From Zingiber officinale (Eukaryota > Streptophyta > Magnoliopsida > Zingiberales > Zingiberaceae), in the NCBI RefSeq assembly GCF_018446385.1, contig NC_055996.1, positions 16,293,317-16,357,316 on the forward strand: a DNA stretch of 64,000 nt, given 5' to 3'. The notes beneath the pieces are model-generated. The model had not been told where the DNA came from and ran no database searches. It saw only the letters and a list, made by a program, of their open reading frames with translations. A program made the position numbers and the translations under genes. This document shows positions 20,309 through 33,399 of this stretch, one piece after another; within the stretch, counting starts at the first letter, position 1; each line of letters starts with the position of its first letter.

Positions 20309-22848
20309 ATGAAGGAATTCCAGGTGAACGGTTCCACCTCTCTCTCCCTCGCTCTCTTCACCGACGTTACCAATAGCAGGTTACAACCTTCACCTATTGC
20401 TCTGATTTGCATTTTTCCCTGATGTTACACTATGTGCTCCTTCAAATTTCATTTATCTGTTTTTTTATCTGTTTGTTTTTTGCTCAGTTGATTGCATCAA
20501 TCATTCTTCGATGGACTAAGTCGAGTCTTCTGTTCAGATTCTCTTGTTTTAGTCATCTCCGACATCCTTTTCCTTCTTTTCCCAGCTCCGGATGAGCTTC
20601 AGTTTTCTGAACAGGGGAAAGGGAAAAAGGAAAAATGAACTACTTCTCTCTCCTTTGAACCCCCATGGGCTTCAAAAAAAAGCTTGGCTGCTTGTTTGGA
20701 ATGTCAACAGCAAATATTAAATATCGCTTCAATTTCCCATTATTAAGAATTATCTTCCTTTATTTTCTCTAAAATTAGGTACTGCCGTATTATCTCTAGA
20801 ATTAGTTATTCATTTAATTCTATCTAGGATTAGTTCCTTTTTCTGATAGTTACTTTATCACATGCTTATAAGAAATAATTGGCAATCTTGGAAGGAATTT
20901 ATTTTATTTGAGAAGAGATTTTCCATTAAAATGAATTGTTTCCCACAAAATTGTGTAGAACAATACCACGTAACCTACTATTTGAAGGGCTTCTTAAACA
21001 CATTCTTGCTATTTGATCTATAAATATTTGATGGGTCAGTGGCTTATAAAATGAATGATCCTTAAATTTCCATCTTAATTGGAACCTTGTGGCAGGTGTG
21101 GTTATGCTTCTGTGGTTTCATAAGAATGTGATTCTGATGGTTCTTATCCATCAAAAGAAACTTACCTAAGCCCTACTATTGGAAGGGCTTCTGAAACATT
21201 ATATGGCTCCTCTTTTCTATGGGATTCTTAGATCTGATGAATCTTTGACAACAATTTATTTATCATGTGCAAAATCTTAGTGTATTACACTCAATTAGAA
21301 TGTTGAAGTTGATGCGAGTGTATTTACACTTGAAATTTACATGTTTGACACTGATTGTTTAAGTTCCGACATGTTATGAATTTTGTTATGACAAAAGTTT
21401 GAATTATAGTGCATATTTTGTGTGCTTTGAAACTAAATAGTGTTTGTAATTGTTAAGTATACTATGTATTTTTTGGATTTTGTTTCACCTGTCAAAGGAA
21501 TTTTGACATCAATGGCCTAATTTATCTGAGACAGTGAGTATGTAACTTGCAAATAAATGCTTTATGTTTAAAGGTTAGTTAACAATTTTTTCTTATTAAT
21601 TGCCAGGCAACTTCTTGACTTTGTACAGACAGGAAAACTTGAACCAGAAGTAGCACTTTTAAATGCATCGCTAGTATGCTCGTTTTCCTCTTCTCCCTTT
21701 TAATTGAGCTTCTCTTGTTAAAAAAAAAAAAACTTTGTGCTAAAATATTGCTCATGTATATGAAGTTTTCATCCTAGTAGCATTCGTTACACTTCACAGT
21801 ATCTCTGCAATTGGGCTGTGTTCTTAATGTGGTGTTTCTGATATCTTTTGATTTCCAAATTGTACCTTCTAGCTTTTAATTTACATTGTCACTACAGGTA
21901 CCGGACATTTTCCCTGTTTTAGCGGCTGCACATAAGGCACTTCTATCCAAATCAAGGGAATCACTCACTACACGAACTCTTCATTCAGAACTGATCTATA
22001 ACTACTCAGGATCCAAACATGTATTAAGTCATATTCCATTTTTTTTGTATGTTGTTTACAAACTCCATATAACAATTCCTCAAAACGGTCTTTTTCTAGA
22101 TTTCTGAATCCTTGAAGCGATGTGGTATTTCTGATGATACAACATATGTTCTTGCAGCACGATTTGCTGCATCTCAAGATGAGGTACACTGATCTTAGTC
22201 TATAGCTCTCTTAGTTATGCAGAAACGCTTAGCTCTTCTGGTATTTTTTTTTCATTATTTTTAAAGAAGAGTGCTACCAGTATTCTGAGTTTCAATTTTT
22301 ATATTTTATTTGTTAACATTAGTTTTTCCTTTGCCCAATCAATCATTCTAAGATTTTGGAAACTTTTGTTTCATGCAAAAACCACCTGCTGTTAGACCTA
22401 ATGTAGAGTTGAAAAATTTAGAAATTTAAAAGCAAAACTACTTTTAAGAAGTTGGAGAAGTTTTATAGCTGTATAACAATCAAAAAATGGGCTCTTAAGA
22501 AGTTTACCACAATTTTGTATTGCGCGTAACATATATTCTGAGTTTAAACATAGATTTAGAAACATTTTCATTTTACCTAGATGAAAGATGTGGCAGAGCT
22601 GATAAATGGGAAAGAGGTTGATCTGGCAGAGTTGGAGACTAAAGCGAATCTTACACACATTTTAAAGGTATGCATTTGATTCTTGGCACATCTTTTAGTG
22701 TACACGTTTAATCTTCCCGTTTGATAAGTTGGTCTTATTATTTATATTTTTCTCGTCGCAGCATTATAAGATAACACCAGAGGAATTGGCAATATCTTCA
22801 TTGTCTGATGCAATTGTCTGTAGGATTGCTGCTCGAGATGCTCTATAA
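20309..22848 (+). CDS. CGI121: KEOPS/EKC complex subunit CGI121 (TPRKB-like), six exons
   Basis: Exons by eye: 20309-20379, 21607-21673, 21898-22020, 22100-22183, 22581-22667 and 22762-22848. All introns are GT...AG, the frame stays open throughout, and the product is 172 residues, the usual length for the family. The product starts MKEFQVNGSTSLSLALFTDV, continues with EPEVALLNASLVPDIFPVLA and LTTRTLHSELIYNYSGSKHI, and ends AISSLSDAIVCRIAARDAL; these are CGI-121 family hallmarks. Cgi121 binds the kinase Bud32/PRPK and tRNA in the KEOPS complex, which makes the universal t6A37 modification of ANN-decoding tRNAs. No disabling change is visible, and it is the only clearly intact host gene in the window. 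The ATG was chosen because it is the first in frame and matches the family N-terminus. Confidence 0.93.
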
Positions 22849-24664
22849 AGATTGAATATGCCAAGCTAGATGGCCCTTTTCCTATTTCGTTCTCCCTCTT
22901 TGTTTTGTTTGCATTTAGTTATGTATAATTTACAGTTTGGTACTACGCTTAGAGTGTACCAGTTCTTTCTAGTGAACTATTGAGTCTTGAGATGGAGAAC
23001 AAATTCCTATGATCTTCTATTTATGAACCATTGAAAGGCATGTTGTGATTGAGCTGAAGAATTTGTTGGAGAAGCAGTGGGAGATTTTTCATCATTGAAA
23101 GGCATGCTCCATATATATATTGGAAAATATTTTTTAAAAATCTTATATGAATAATAAAATAATCATAAGATGCCCTCATTTAATGCATCATTTAAATGAC
23201 ATGCTATCGTTTAGGGTTTAGTCAGTCCTCAGAATTTGCAAATCAATGGAAATGTTGCAAAGTTTGTACTGTGTGCATCTAAATTAATATTAGTAATTTT
23301 TTAGTTGTGTTTTTGCAAGGGTTTAGGATGATATGGAAAATTCAAGGGATTGAAGCCACATCGGAGCCAAGTAGACTCAAGCAAGTGTTGGTTGATGGCG
23401 TGTAAGAAGGTGAACTCGATAGGCGAGCAAAGAACGATGCTACATCGAAGAAAACTTTTTAACGCGTCATAAGTGATCGGATTTGATATTGAATTTTTTA
23501 ATGTTTGTTTGTAAATTATACGAACTCTATGGATTAATTGGATGGTAAAATCGGATACTTGGTGATTCCATCTAAAATTGATGAGGTTTGAACTATCGGT
23601 GAGTTGGTTGTAATGTGGATTAAGTCGTCATGATCCAAAGGAAGAAGAAGTGAACTGTCATTTAGGTCGACTGAATCGTTAGACTTTCAAGAACAAGTCA
23701 GGAATAGGGAGTTAGGAATCCCCAAAAATCCCTGGTTAGCAATGCTCGTAAAACTGCTAGAAGACGAGAAAAGGGGAAGAGAGCGTTAGGGGGAGATTGG
23801 GTTGCATCAGTCTTCCACTTTGATGCTCAAGTCAGTCTCTAGCAATAGGAATGAAGAAGATAAACAGTAAAGTAATATGTATTTCTATAGACACGTGCGT
23901 ATATACCTTAGTATGTGGAGGCGAAGCTTTTTATAACCTAAAAGAGATGTCAAATCCATAGTTGTCAAAAGGGATGATGTGCTTCTGACAGGATGTTGTA
24001 TCATAGTAAAAAAGATGTTCCATCACCATATCAGAAGGTCTCATCAACCGTATCTGGCACTGCGGAAGATCTCGTGAGATCATGCTACGTCCACCATACT
24101 ACTCCACATGCCACGTTAGTATACATGCCAAAATGTCTAGATATTTGGGCATGGGAGAAGCATCGAATCGGAGTGGCAATGAGTTGGAGTGTCCGAATGG
24201 CAAGACCAATCAGACATGAACTGAATGTCCGATCAAGGAGCTGGGCCCCTAGAGTATCGGATCGGGGAGATGGACCCCTGGAGTATCGAATCGGCAAGAC
24301 TAGATGTAGTGCTAGTTGGGGTCGGTGAAGTCGACTGAAAATGTGCTAGATCTGCAAAGCCGGAGACAACTACAAGTGACTCAGAAACATTGGCCAGAAG
24401 GCCGGATTAACATGGAGCACCACAAGGAGTGAACAACAATAGCAGCCCGGAGGCATACAACAACGAGAGATCTACCGACAGGGAGCATGGAGATCCACAA
24501 CAGAGATCGACTTCGGTAATAGCTAGCGGTGAGATGGAGACTGGCATCTAATGGGCAACGTCTGGATGGAGATCTATTGTTGGCATGGCCGACAGGGAGG
24601 GAGAAGGACTAGTAATCTGACTAGCAACCAATCAGAGTGAAGAAAGGGGGAGATTGGTGTTTTG
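22849..24664. other. 3' flank of the CGI121 gene and decayed repeats
   Basis: 22849-23100 is the likely 3' untranslated region and flank. From about 23310 the DNA becomes richer in G and repetitive. At 23700-23900 a minus-strand remnant of a Gypsy-type LTR is suggested by a GACTTGAGCATCAAAG-like phrase and an aggggagat purine run. 24300-24660 is G/A-rich with no reading frame of note. The next solo LTR starts at 24665. Confidence 0.4.
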
Positions 24665-25866
24665 TGTTGGATCGTAAACATGCTAGAGAGGGGGGTGAAT
24701 AGCGTTTGTCGAAAATTACGAGTTAAAATGAGTTATGCAGTAGAAAAGGGAAACAAAAAAAATAATGCTAATAATACCAAATTTTACTTGGTTTGGAGCT
24801 TGTGACGACTTCTACTCAAGTGTCCGCGATCGTTGATCGCTTTCATTGGGCAATCACTATCAGTTCATAAATGGATTACAAATATTGAGTACCAGAACTG
24901 AAAATAAAATTATTACCGACAAATAGAAAGGAAATCGAAGAAGTCTTCGTTCTTCGAATTCCAGAGCAGCATTTTGTTGTCATCGGAGTCTTTTGGGAGT
25001 AGCATTTGAATATGAAAGTTGTAGAAGATGATTTTTTGAAGTTGCTAGTCGAAGACTCTTCTATAGGCTCATTCCGGGCCCCTAGAACCCCTCCAGGCAC
25101 TTGGACTATGTTGATGTGGCGATCTCTCATCAAAATTTTATCCACGAAGTTTATCCACCTTCGGGCACCGAACCCCCTCCGGGCGCTTGGACCATTAACG
25201 TGGTTCGGCCAGTCATCGCATTCCAACTCAGATTTTCAATAAATTTTCTGGTCCGGGTGCCTGCGGTACCCACCCAGGCGCACTTGGTCGGGGCGCACGG
25301 ACTAACTCTGGGCGCTCGGACTCCCTTTTTTAGCCATTTTTTTGCTGCAAAAAGGGTTAGTCCAAACAAATAAAAATATGTTTATCCTGTAAAATAATAG
25401 CATAATTATGATAAGAGTATAAGTAATTAGATTCTGTCTCCTCAAGACCAGGATTTAGTCAAAGTCTCAGCTTAGGTTTCCCAAATGGATCTAAGCTAGA
25501 CCAACGCCTATAGTTCCCTCAACTGGGAACACGTCATCACTGGATCTCTCCTCCAATTGTTTACCTCCACTTACCAACTACAGTATCTTGACTTATTTTT
25601 AACCCACTAGGTCTTCCTGCTAGTGTTAGGTCCCGCGGACCTGACCGAACTTCCAGCCAAATATTGGATCCCGTGGACCTATCTAGACTTAGTACCAACT
25701 ATCGGGTCTAGCAGACCTAGCTAGATTTCAACCTAGTGTCAGGTCCTCCAGACTCGTTGACTCCTGCACACTTGGTAAAGTAATTAGACCACAAAACACT
25801 CTAACTTTAAACCACTTATTATTCATCAAAACCTGAGTTAGATCATTAGTGTAAATTGCACCAATA
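24665..25866 (-). mobile_element. Solo LTR of a SIRE-like family
   Basis: Begins TGTTGGATCG, continues with the phrase gagaggggggtgaatagcg shared with the large element's LTRs at 40556 and 63651, and ends CACCAATA at 25866. The flanking pentamers TTTTG (24660-24664) and TTTTA (25867-25871) match at four of five. No internal region is present. Orientation is inferred from the similarity to the minus-strand LTRs further right. Confidence 0.7.
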
Positions 25867-25871
25867 TTTTA

Positions 25872-28079
25872 GCCAAAGATCAGTAGTGGAGAGGTCATTG
25901 CTCAGTGATGGCGGCGAGGGAGGTCATTGCTTGAGGTGGCTTGGCCAGCGTTATGGTCGGCAATGTCGCTCGAAGTAGTGCTAGCGGAGGGCATTGCTGG
26001 CGGAGAGCACATGGCAAGGAGGGAGGTCGTCCATGGCATCCGACGACAGGGAGGTAGCACGAGGTTGCCAGCGTGCTTGAGAGAGGGGATTTGGCCATTG
26101 GAGAGATTCTGGTGGCTAGGTGCAAGGAATTTGTTGATGATCTAGCTATCGGAGAAGGTGTGAGGAAGAGGAAGGGAGACATACCTCTCTCAATGTTTAA
26201 TGGCGTCGATCGAGAGAGCTGGTGTCGCGTGAAAGGGAAAATGGGAGGTCGAGGGCATGAGTGGGAAGGTGCACAGTCGACTAGAATGGGGAGCAGTCAG
26301 CAACGCTGGAAGGTGGAGGTGGTGCAGCGTGAGAGGCGACATCTTGGCAAAAAAGGACCTCCCCTTCCTTCTATGAAGACAATCCCTAAAAAAAGGGAAA
26401 AAGCAATCAAAATACCAAAAAATACCTCGTACCAATGTGTCTCCATTTCTATTCACCACATCACAGGCCTCTCCTTCAAGTTTAATTACATTAAAGGATA
26501 TGTTAATCCAACTGACTAAACTAAGCCTATCATAAAGCTGAATTTCTCCCGACTGAAGGGTCAGTAAGATCGTTGGGATCATAGTATGATGCTGAGTGAG
26601 TGATCGTAGGGATGCTGAGTGAGCAGCTGTAGTGGTGTTGAGCGAGCGGTTGTAGGGATGCCGATCGAGTGACTGTAGTGGTACCGAACGAGTGGCTATA
26701 GGAATGCTGAGCGAGTGGTTGTAGTGGTGCGGAGCAAGCGGCTGTAGGGATGCCAAGCATGCGGTTGTAGTGGTGTGGAGCAAGTGGCCATATGGATGTC
26801 GAATGAGCGACTGTAGTGGTGCCGAGCGAGCGACCGTGTCGATGTCGAGTGAGGGGCCATGTTGATGCTGAGCGAGCGACTGTAGGAATGCCGAGTGAGT
26901 CTTAAAGTTAGTGAGAGCTAAGCACTAATGTCAGTGGGAGATAAGCCCTGAGTCAAGTGGAGTGGATCATGTGGATCAAGCAGGAGCGGAGCCCGTGAGT
27001 CGAGCGGGAGCAGGGCCCATGAGTCGAGAGGGATCAGAGCTCGTGGTGTTGTCGAGCGAGTGACTGTGTTGATGCCAAGTGTATGATCATAGTGGTGCCA
27101 AGTGAGCGATTGTAATAGTGACATTGTGCTCGATCCGTGACTCCCAAAGGCCTGTGGAGTTGGGGAGAGAATAGTTTGAGCACTGATAATTAAAGGAAGC
27201 AAGGCCTAAGTCGGTGAGAGAAAAACCTCTTGCAATGTGAGGGAGTAAAACCCTGAGAGTCAGAGGGACCCAAGTCCTGAATTCAATGGGAGCTAAACCC
27301 GAATGTTAGTGGGAACTAAGCTCTGAAGTCACTGGGAGTTAAGCTCTGATGTTAGTGGGAGCTAAGCCCTGAAGTAAGTGGGTGCTAAGCCTAGATGTCT
27401 TTGGCGACGTGGAAACATGAGTTCTAACACTGGGCTAGGGGCTATAGCCTATTGTACGCCTAAGCGAGTGGTCATAGTCTCCATAAGTGAATCGTTATCG
27501 CTGGGCTAGGGGCTTTAAGCCTACCGTAAGTCTGAGCGAGCGGCTATAATGTCAATGCCAAGCGACAGACAATAGCGATGCCGAGTGAGGGATAGTAGCG
27601 ATGTTGAGCGAATGGCTATAACGATGTCGTAGTGCTCAATCTGTGACTCCCAAAGGTCTACAGAGTTGGGGAGAGAATATAATAGAAAATAAATCTGCTG
27701 ACCAGGGATCGGAGAGTAAGGATCCTGCTGGAATTAAGATCTGTGAGCTTCTAGCACAACGTTCAAACGAGAGCAATACCTAAAAAACTCTGATTTATTG
27801 TTCTTACACTGTGGTAGTGCTCTATTTATCGAAATTCTATAGGATCATGGTAGTGGCAGCGAATTTTCTGACGTCATCCATCTTCACATTCTAAATCAGG
27901 TGTAGTGTTTCCACGGATGATGTCAAATTTGATCCAGTTTGGAAACTGTGAGAGGTGAACTACCGGTGAGTTGGCTGAAATGTTAACTAAAAGAAGACTT
28001 CGAGTTGGGCATGCCTGCAAGCACAACTAGGAGGAAAGAAGACAATTAGTGAGCAGGTCAGAGGGATTCCTGGTGCGGT
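25872..28079. repeat. Degenerate tandem repeats, no gene
   Basis: 25872-26530 is G-rich DNA without a convincing gene. 26570-26910 consists of about ten degenerate units of ~33 bp (atgctgagcgagcggttgt and variants) that reappear at 27040-27120 and 27530-27640. 26925-27420 holds several ~21-31 bp units of the type gtgggagctaagccctgaagt. 27750-28079 looks like further LTR-type remnant sequence. These subrepeats resemble those inside Gypsy LTRs and untranslated regions. Confidence 0.55.
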
Positions 28080-28720
28080 TGTTAGTGTTAGCCTTAAAAG
28101 TTAATTATAAGATAATTAAGATTATTAGATTAATGAGTTCAATCCAAGTTACACTCATTATGTTGGATGGAGTCTAATCCGAGTTAGACTCATTGAGTTA
28201 GACTCAATTAAATCCACTCATTAAAGAAGAGAAATGATGATTAATTTAGACTAATCATGCATTGGAAGAGAACACCGAAAGGCAAAAGACTTATTGTATT
28301 CCTTCCATTAAAGAGTTTAATGGTTCATTAATCAAAGGAAGACCAAAAAGCCAAATGACCTTTGACATTCCTTGGATGAGTACAAAAAGTTGTTGAATTC
28401 ATTTCCAAAGATGATTTTTTGCTTTCTTCCTCCTCCACTTCTTCTTAGCCGAAATTTCCTTGAAGGGTTGCTAGCATAACCTTAGGTGGTTTTTATTCTC
28501 TAAATCGTGAGTGTGAGATGGACAGAATGTGTTCGTGTGAATATCGTAGAGAAGTGGCCACTTGATCATGCTAAGATCCACTAAGGACAAAGTTACCATC
28601 GAGAGTTCATGTTCACACAACAAAGGTATAACTCCTTTTAACAAACTTAGTATATAGTTTTCTCTTTTACATGGATCTTCTAGAAGGATCTAGTTAGTTT
28701 TTCCATTGTGCTTTCGACAT
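28080..28720 (+). repeat. 5' LTR of the decayed Copia element
   Basis: Starts TGTTAGTGTTAGCC and ends near ...tttcgaca, about 20 bp before the primer binding site. The right end is uncertain because no intact second LTR exists for comparison. Confidence 0.6.
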
Positions 28721-28742
28721 TTAGCGCTCTAGATCCTAATAG

Positions 28743-28754
28743 TGGTATCAGAGC
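28743..28754 (+). promoter_or_regulatory. Primer binding site of the decayed Copia element
   Basis: TGGTATCAGAGC, complementary to the 3' end of initiator methionine tRNA, the standard primer of plant Copia elements. Confidence 0.9.
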
Positions 28755-30157
28755 TGCTTGCGAAGACGTATACTAAGTTGTAGTTAGATTTTATGTGATA
28801 TAGAAACTGCATGAGATGTTTACTATGATTTGCATGATTATGAGTCTTTGTTTTGTTATGAATGTAACAGTTTGTGTTGTGAACAACAAGATCTTTGCCA
28901 AACTGTTGTGAACAACAATGTCTCAATTTTTGTGGGTAGCAGAAATAGTTTGTGTTGTGAACAAAGCAAGGTCTCAGCCAAACTATTGTGAATAGAAAGG
29001 TCTTAATTTTTGTGGTAGTAGGGTCTCGGGTATAGCAGCAACTCATACAATGAGTATGTAAAATAATTTTACGTCAGGGATGTTGTACCGTGGCATTGCG
29101 GTTCATAATTCTTTGTTGAAATCATAGTAGATTTTATGTCATAAAGATATTGTGAATGTTATATGACATGTTGTATGGTTATGACCCTTAACCCTGATAT
29201 GATTAGATGTGTGTGTATGTTATAATTCATAATACGGTATGCGTGTCGTGTCTCTCTTCTTTTTCATTCTTATTAAAAATTTAGACTATCATTGAATGTA
29301 ACTTGAAGTTTCTTTAGATTTTGTAATGTACAAATTCAGAAAAGAACTAATCTACTGAACGATGGTGAAAAAGGGAGAAGGACAACAACACACGACGATT
29401 AAGGAAACTTTGAGAAGATGCTTTTACCTAGGTTGACCTTTTGATCTTCTCATTGGCTTGAAGATCGTAGTTGATGGGACCATAACCATGTCACATTTTA
29501 TTTTAGTGTATATGTTGATGTATGCTATGATATACCATGATTGTATGCGATGCATGTGTAACTATTGTAATTAGGTCTTTTTCATATGTCTACCAAAGTT
29601 CGGTGCTCAGTACTATCTCAATTAATTGTAATCATGTTTTACCAAAGCAAAGTGACTCAATTTACCTTGACAGAGTGCAACAGGATAATTATGATGTCCG
29701 ACTATTAAACTTTGTGGGTGACTTAACTAAATTACCTCAATTAGATTGAGAACTTAGAGACATATCCCATACGATGTAATTTAAATTATACTAGTTTAGG
29801 GTGATTAGCTAAACTTAACTCAAAATGAGTTATAATATGAATTTCATAAGATGGACAAACGAACAAATAGTCTTGCTCACCTAATTATACAAAAGTTACA
29901 TATAATGTAATTGGTAAACATTACCTACCTAAGTTATACTAAGTCTTGGGCGATTAGCCAAAGCTAACTCAAGATGAGGTATAATATAGATCTTGTTCTA
30001 CTTAAATGTTATTGCTTGTGGGTATAGAACTAGTAGTGTGGGTAAAACCACATCCATGACCATATCCATTCAATGGGAGAATCATTTGATTAAAGGCATA
30101 ATTAAATGATCTGAATATGATACTTATTTTTGCATATTATTATTGCAGATAACCATG
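28755..30157. other. Leader of the decayed Copia element
   Basis: Non-coding. Two internal duplications are visible: a ~95-bp unit with tttgtgttgtgaaca at about 28868-29035, and a ~110-bp unit with taagttatactaagt/gcgattagcc words at about 29770-29990. No gene is recognised. Confidence 0.5.
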
Positions 30158-31212
30158 TCATTTAGTATATCAAATACACTATCTTTGTGATCTGTCCTTG
30201 ATAAGGACAAGCTCAATGAAGTTAATTTCCTAGACTGCTATAGAAATTTGAAAATTATCCTCAAGCAAGAAAGAAAACTGTACGTCCTAGAGCAGTTCAT
30301 TCTAGAAACTATTGGGATGTATACTATAAACCTAGCTTTTGTATGAACATCTGTTTTGAAATATTTTGAAATGAGAATCACTTTGGTTAAATATTTGTAT
30401 TTTATATTTATATATATGTCAATGCAGTTGTTCATTTAATTTATATTGTAGATAACATGGTGTGTGATGCCACACAGAGATCATGTTATCGGTTCCTTAT
30501 AAATTATAAAAAGTAGCTCACAACTAAGATGGATTGGGACAAACTATTGGAATGGTTGCAGTGTAAGTTGGTATTAATCTGTCTTGACTATAAAATTACA
30601 CTAGTACATTATGTGTGTATTGAGCAGGACCATTTGAGGTTGTTCGATTTATACTGACTACATAAAAGAACAGAACCTCTGTTATTATAGATGTGCGTCC
30701 TCTTAATCCCTATATAATAACAAGCATGTATACTTAGTATTTATTTCTTTAACTTATCAATGAGTGAGATTTATTCGTTAAATCAATAGACTCGATGAGT
30801 TGGGAGATAGTATTATTTATATGGTGTATTGTTGATTATAGAAGAAAACTATATCCTAATTATTTAGGTTGATGATGCCCCCTTGAGGAGCTCATAAAGA
30901 TTATCAGTAAACCCTGCAGGTGGACTTAGTCCGGCATGATAATAAAGTTGAGTGGTACTACTCTTGGAATTAGATGTTAATTAATTGGGTTGTTAGTAAC
31001 TCAATTAATTAATGGACATACGATATCTTAAACACAGGGAGATTAACACACTCACGATAAGAAAAAGCTCATATTGTAATATGGGATTGACGTGGTAGTT
31101 CAATAATAACTCTTTAGTGGTTTGTGTTATTATTGATAGACTTGGGTTGAGTATTCGGGCCGAACACAAGAAGCCCAACCTCATCAGGAGGCCTAAACCA
31201 ATTCCTCCTCTA

Positions 31213-31766
31213 TAGGGATGTAAATGGACCAAACAGTTCGCGAGCTATTCGGAGCTCGATTCGGTAAAAAGCTCGTTATAGTTCGTTCGTTTATCTTATC
31301 GAGCCGAGCTCGAGCTCGATTTTGAGCTTGACAGTTTTATCGAGCCGAGCTCGAGCTTAAGGATATTCAGCTCGTGAGCTCACGAGCATGTTTGTTTATA
31401 GGCTCGCGAGCCAAAAAAACGAGCCTTAAAACGAGCCTTAAACCGAGTAAAAAAATGAGCTCTAAAACGAGCTTTAAAATGAGCTTTAAAATGAGTCAAA
31501 AAATGAGCTCTAAAACGAGCCAAAAATGAGCTCTAAACGAGCCCGAGCTCGCTTAACGAGTTAGGCTCGTTAACTTTGATAATCGAGCTAATAACGAGCC
31601 GAGCTCGAACTGTTCGCGAGCTTGATAATTCTAAAACGAGTCGAGCTCGAGCCTTGTGATAAAAGCTCGATTCAAGCTCGAGCCGAGCTCAAGCCTGAAT
31701 ATAACTTAAATGAGCTGAGCTCGAGCCTAATACTGTTCGGCTCGGTTCGGCTCGTTTACATCCCTA
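31213..31766. mobile_element. hAT-type MITE with perfect 8-bp TSD
   Basis: Terminal repeats TAGGGATGTAAAT and GTTTACATCCCTA (12 of 13 complementary). The target-site duplication CTCCTCTA is exact at 31205-31212 and 31767-31774. The 554-bp interior is made largely of gagctcgagc and aaaacgagcc words and codes for nothing. It inserted in the solo LTR after that LTR had formed or while it was part of an element. Confidence 0.92.
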
Positions 31767-31819
31767 CTCCTCTAGGTCCCTATTGTAGCCTCTATATAAA
31801 GCTTCGCATCCACCCACCC

Positions 31820-31965
31820 ATAACTTGGTTTGGTTTAACTTGGTTTGGTTTAACTTGGTTTAATTTAACTTAACTTGGTTTGGTTTAACTTAACTTGGTT
31901 TGGTTTAACTTAACTTGGTTTAGTTTAACTTAATTTGTTTGGTTTAACATAGTTTGTTTAGATTT
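31820..31965. repeat. Minisatellite of ttaacttggtttgg units
   Basis: About nine tandem or alternating copies of a 10-16 bp word built from taacttggtttggtt, inside solo LTR 1 just after its tatataaag-like promoter sequence (about 31793). Solo LTR 3 lacks an expanded array at the corresponding place, so it grew in this copy. Confidence 0.8.
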
Positions 31966-33399
31966 TTTATAAATAAAATTTTGTTAATTTTTCTTTCCTT
32001 GTAATCGACGGCTGTAGCCCCTAAAACTTAACTTTCTATTTTCTCCACAATCTTCTTCTCTCCTTGTGGCCGGCGCCCCTCTTCCACCTAGGGTCAGCGC
32101 CACATCCACCTCTTCTTCTCCTTGTGGTCGGCGCCACCTTCAACCACACCTAGGGTCAGCGCCACCTCCACCAAGGGCCGCCCTCTTTCCTCTCCTAGCT
32201 AGGGCCGACGACACTTCTTCTACTTGGTGGCTGACGGCTTGAAGAAAAGGAAGAAGAGGAACGCAAGCAAGAAGAAGAAGGAGAGGAAGAAGAAGATTAG
32301 AATGTGCCCCATCCTAGAGACTCCTTTTGTGGCCGTCGGTTTTAGAAGAGAAGAGAAGGAGGGTGGTTTTGTTCTTGGTAGATCGTCGCCCACACGACGT
32401 CCAAGAAGAGAAGAGGAATACGGTAGAAGATCAAGAGGTCTTTAGCTACAAAGAAAAGGTACAACTAGTTCTTTAATTCCGTTGCGTATCTAGTTTCGTT
32501 TTTCTTTGTATCATTTTTTTGAATACCAATATAAGAGGCTAGCGATCTTGTAATTTGATCAAGGTGTGATTAGATCATTCAAGAACTTGCTTGATTGATC
32601 AAACACATGTTTGATCGAAAATGCAGGTTGCTAGGAAAAGTTCTGTTCTTGTACAATTTTTTTTGTACAGGGAAATTTAACATAACGGAATTCCAACGCC
32701 TTCAGAAACAACACCCACTACTGCTACTAGAGTTGATAAGGATGCTTAAAAGATGCATCAAGATGATACATTAGATGTGTCACACCTTATGTTTATCACC
32801 ATGAACTCTGAGCTTTAGAAGCAATATGAGAATATGAATGCTTATGATATGGTTGAACATCTCAGATAACTATATCAAGAACATACAAGACATGAGAGAT
32901 TTGATATCTCTAAGGCTCTATTTCAATGCCAGATCTAAGAAAAAAAGTCTCATAGGGCCTTATATGCTTAAAATAATTGGATATATAGAGAACTTACAAA
33001 GATTGAGATTTTCATTGGGCTAAGAATTAACCACTGATCTTATTCTGCAGTTGTTGGCTGAGAGCTACGGTCAATTTATCATGAACTATAACATGAATGA
33101 AATTGACAAACCATTATTTGAGATGTTGAGTATGTTGAGAACTGCTGAACCCAACTTTAAGAAGGTAAGAGCTAGTACCATTTTGATGGTGCCAAAGGGC
33201 AAAGGTAAATGAAAGCTCAAAGGTAAGGGTAAGACCCAAGGCAAGGGCAAGACTCATGCATTGAAATCCAAAGGTGTTGCTAAGGAAGGAACCTACTTCC
33301 ATTGCAGTGAGACCAGAGGAATTGCAAATTGTACCTAAAGGAAGTTAAAGGAAAGAGAAGTGAGACTTCTACCTCAGGTATATATATTATAGAAGTCAT

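Larger units (their letters stand above)
30310..32694 (+). mobile_element. Solo LTR 1 in the Copia element
   Basis: Exact TSD GAAAC at 30305-30309 and 32695-32699. The start (TATTGGGATGTATACTATAA) and large blocks align with solo LTR 3 at 37578, for example the shared phrases tagataacatggtgtgtg, gttatcggttc and ggtggacttagtccggcatga, so both belong to one long-LTR family. It ends ...CCTTCA. The first dinucleotide is TA instead of TG. A MITE lies inside at 31213-31766, and the ORFs in 32040-32450 are low-complexity leader-like sequence rather than genes. Confidence 0.88.
30158..33340 (+). pseudogene. Copia gag, split by a solo LTR
   Basis: The ATG near 30158 starts a gag N-terminus (LDKDKLNEVNFLDCYRNLKI, KLYVLEQ) that runs to 30304. 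After the solo LTR it resumes at 32695 with SHLMFITMNSEL, YENMNAYDMVEHL and a lysine/glycine-rich linker, ending in a degenerate zinc knuckle (YFHCSETRGIANCT) in which one metal ligand is lost. Several in-frame stops are present. In the family gag forms the particle shell. Confidence 0.82.

Noticed and set aside
31820..31965. Telomere-like or functional microsatellite
   Set aside because: The units do not match the plant telomere repeat; it is a local expansion inside one solo LTR.
32224..32445. Lysine/arginine-rich ORF
   Set aside because: Low-complexity A/G-rich sequence within a solo LTR.
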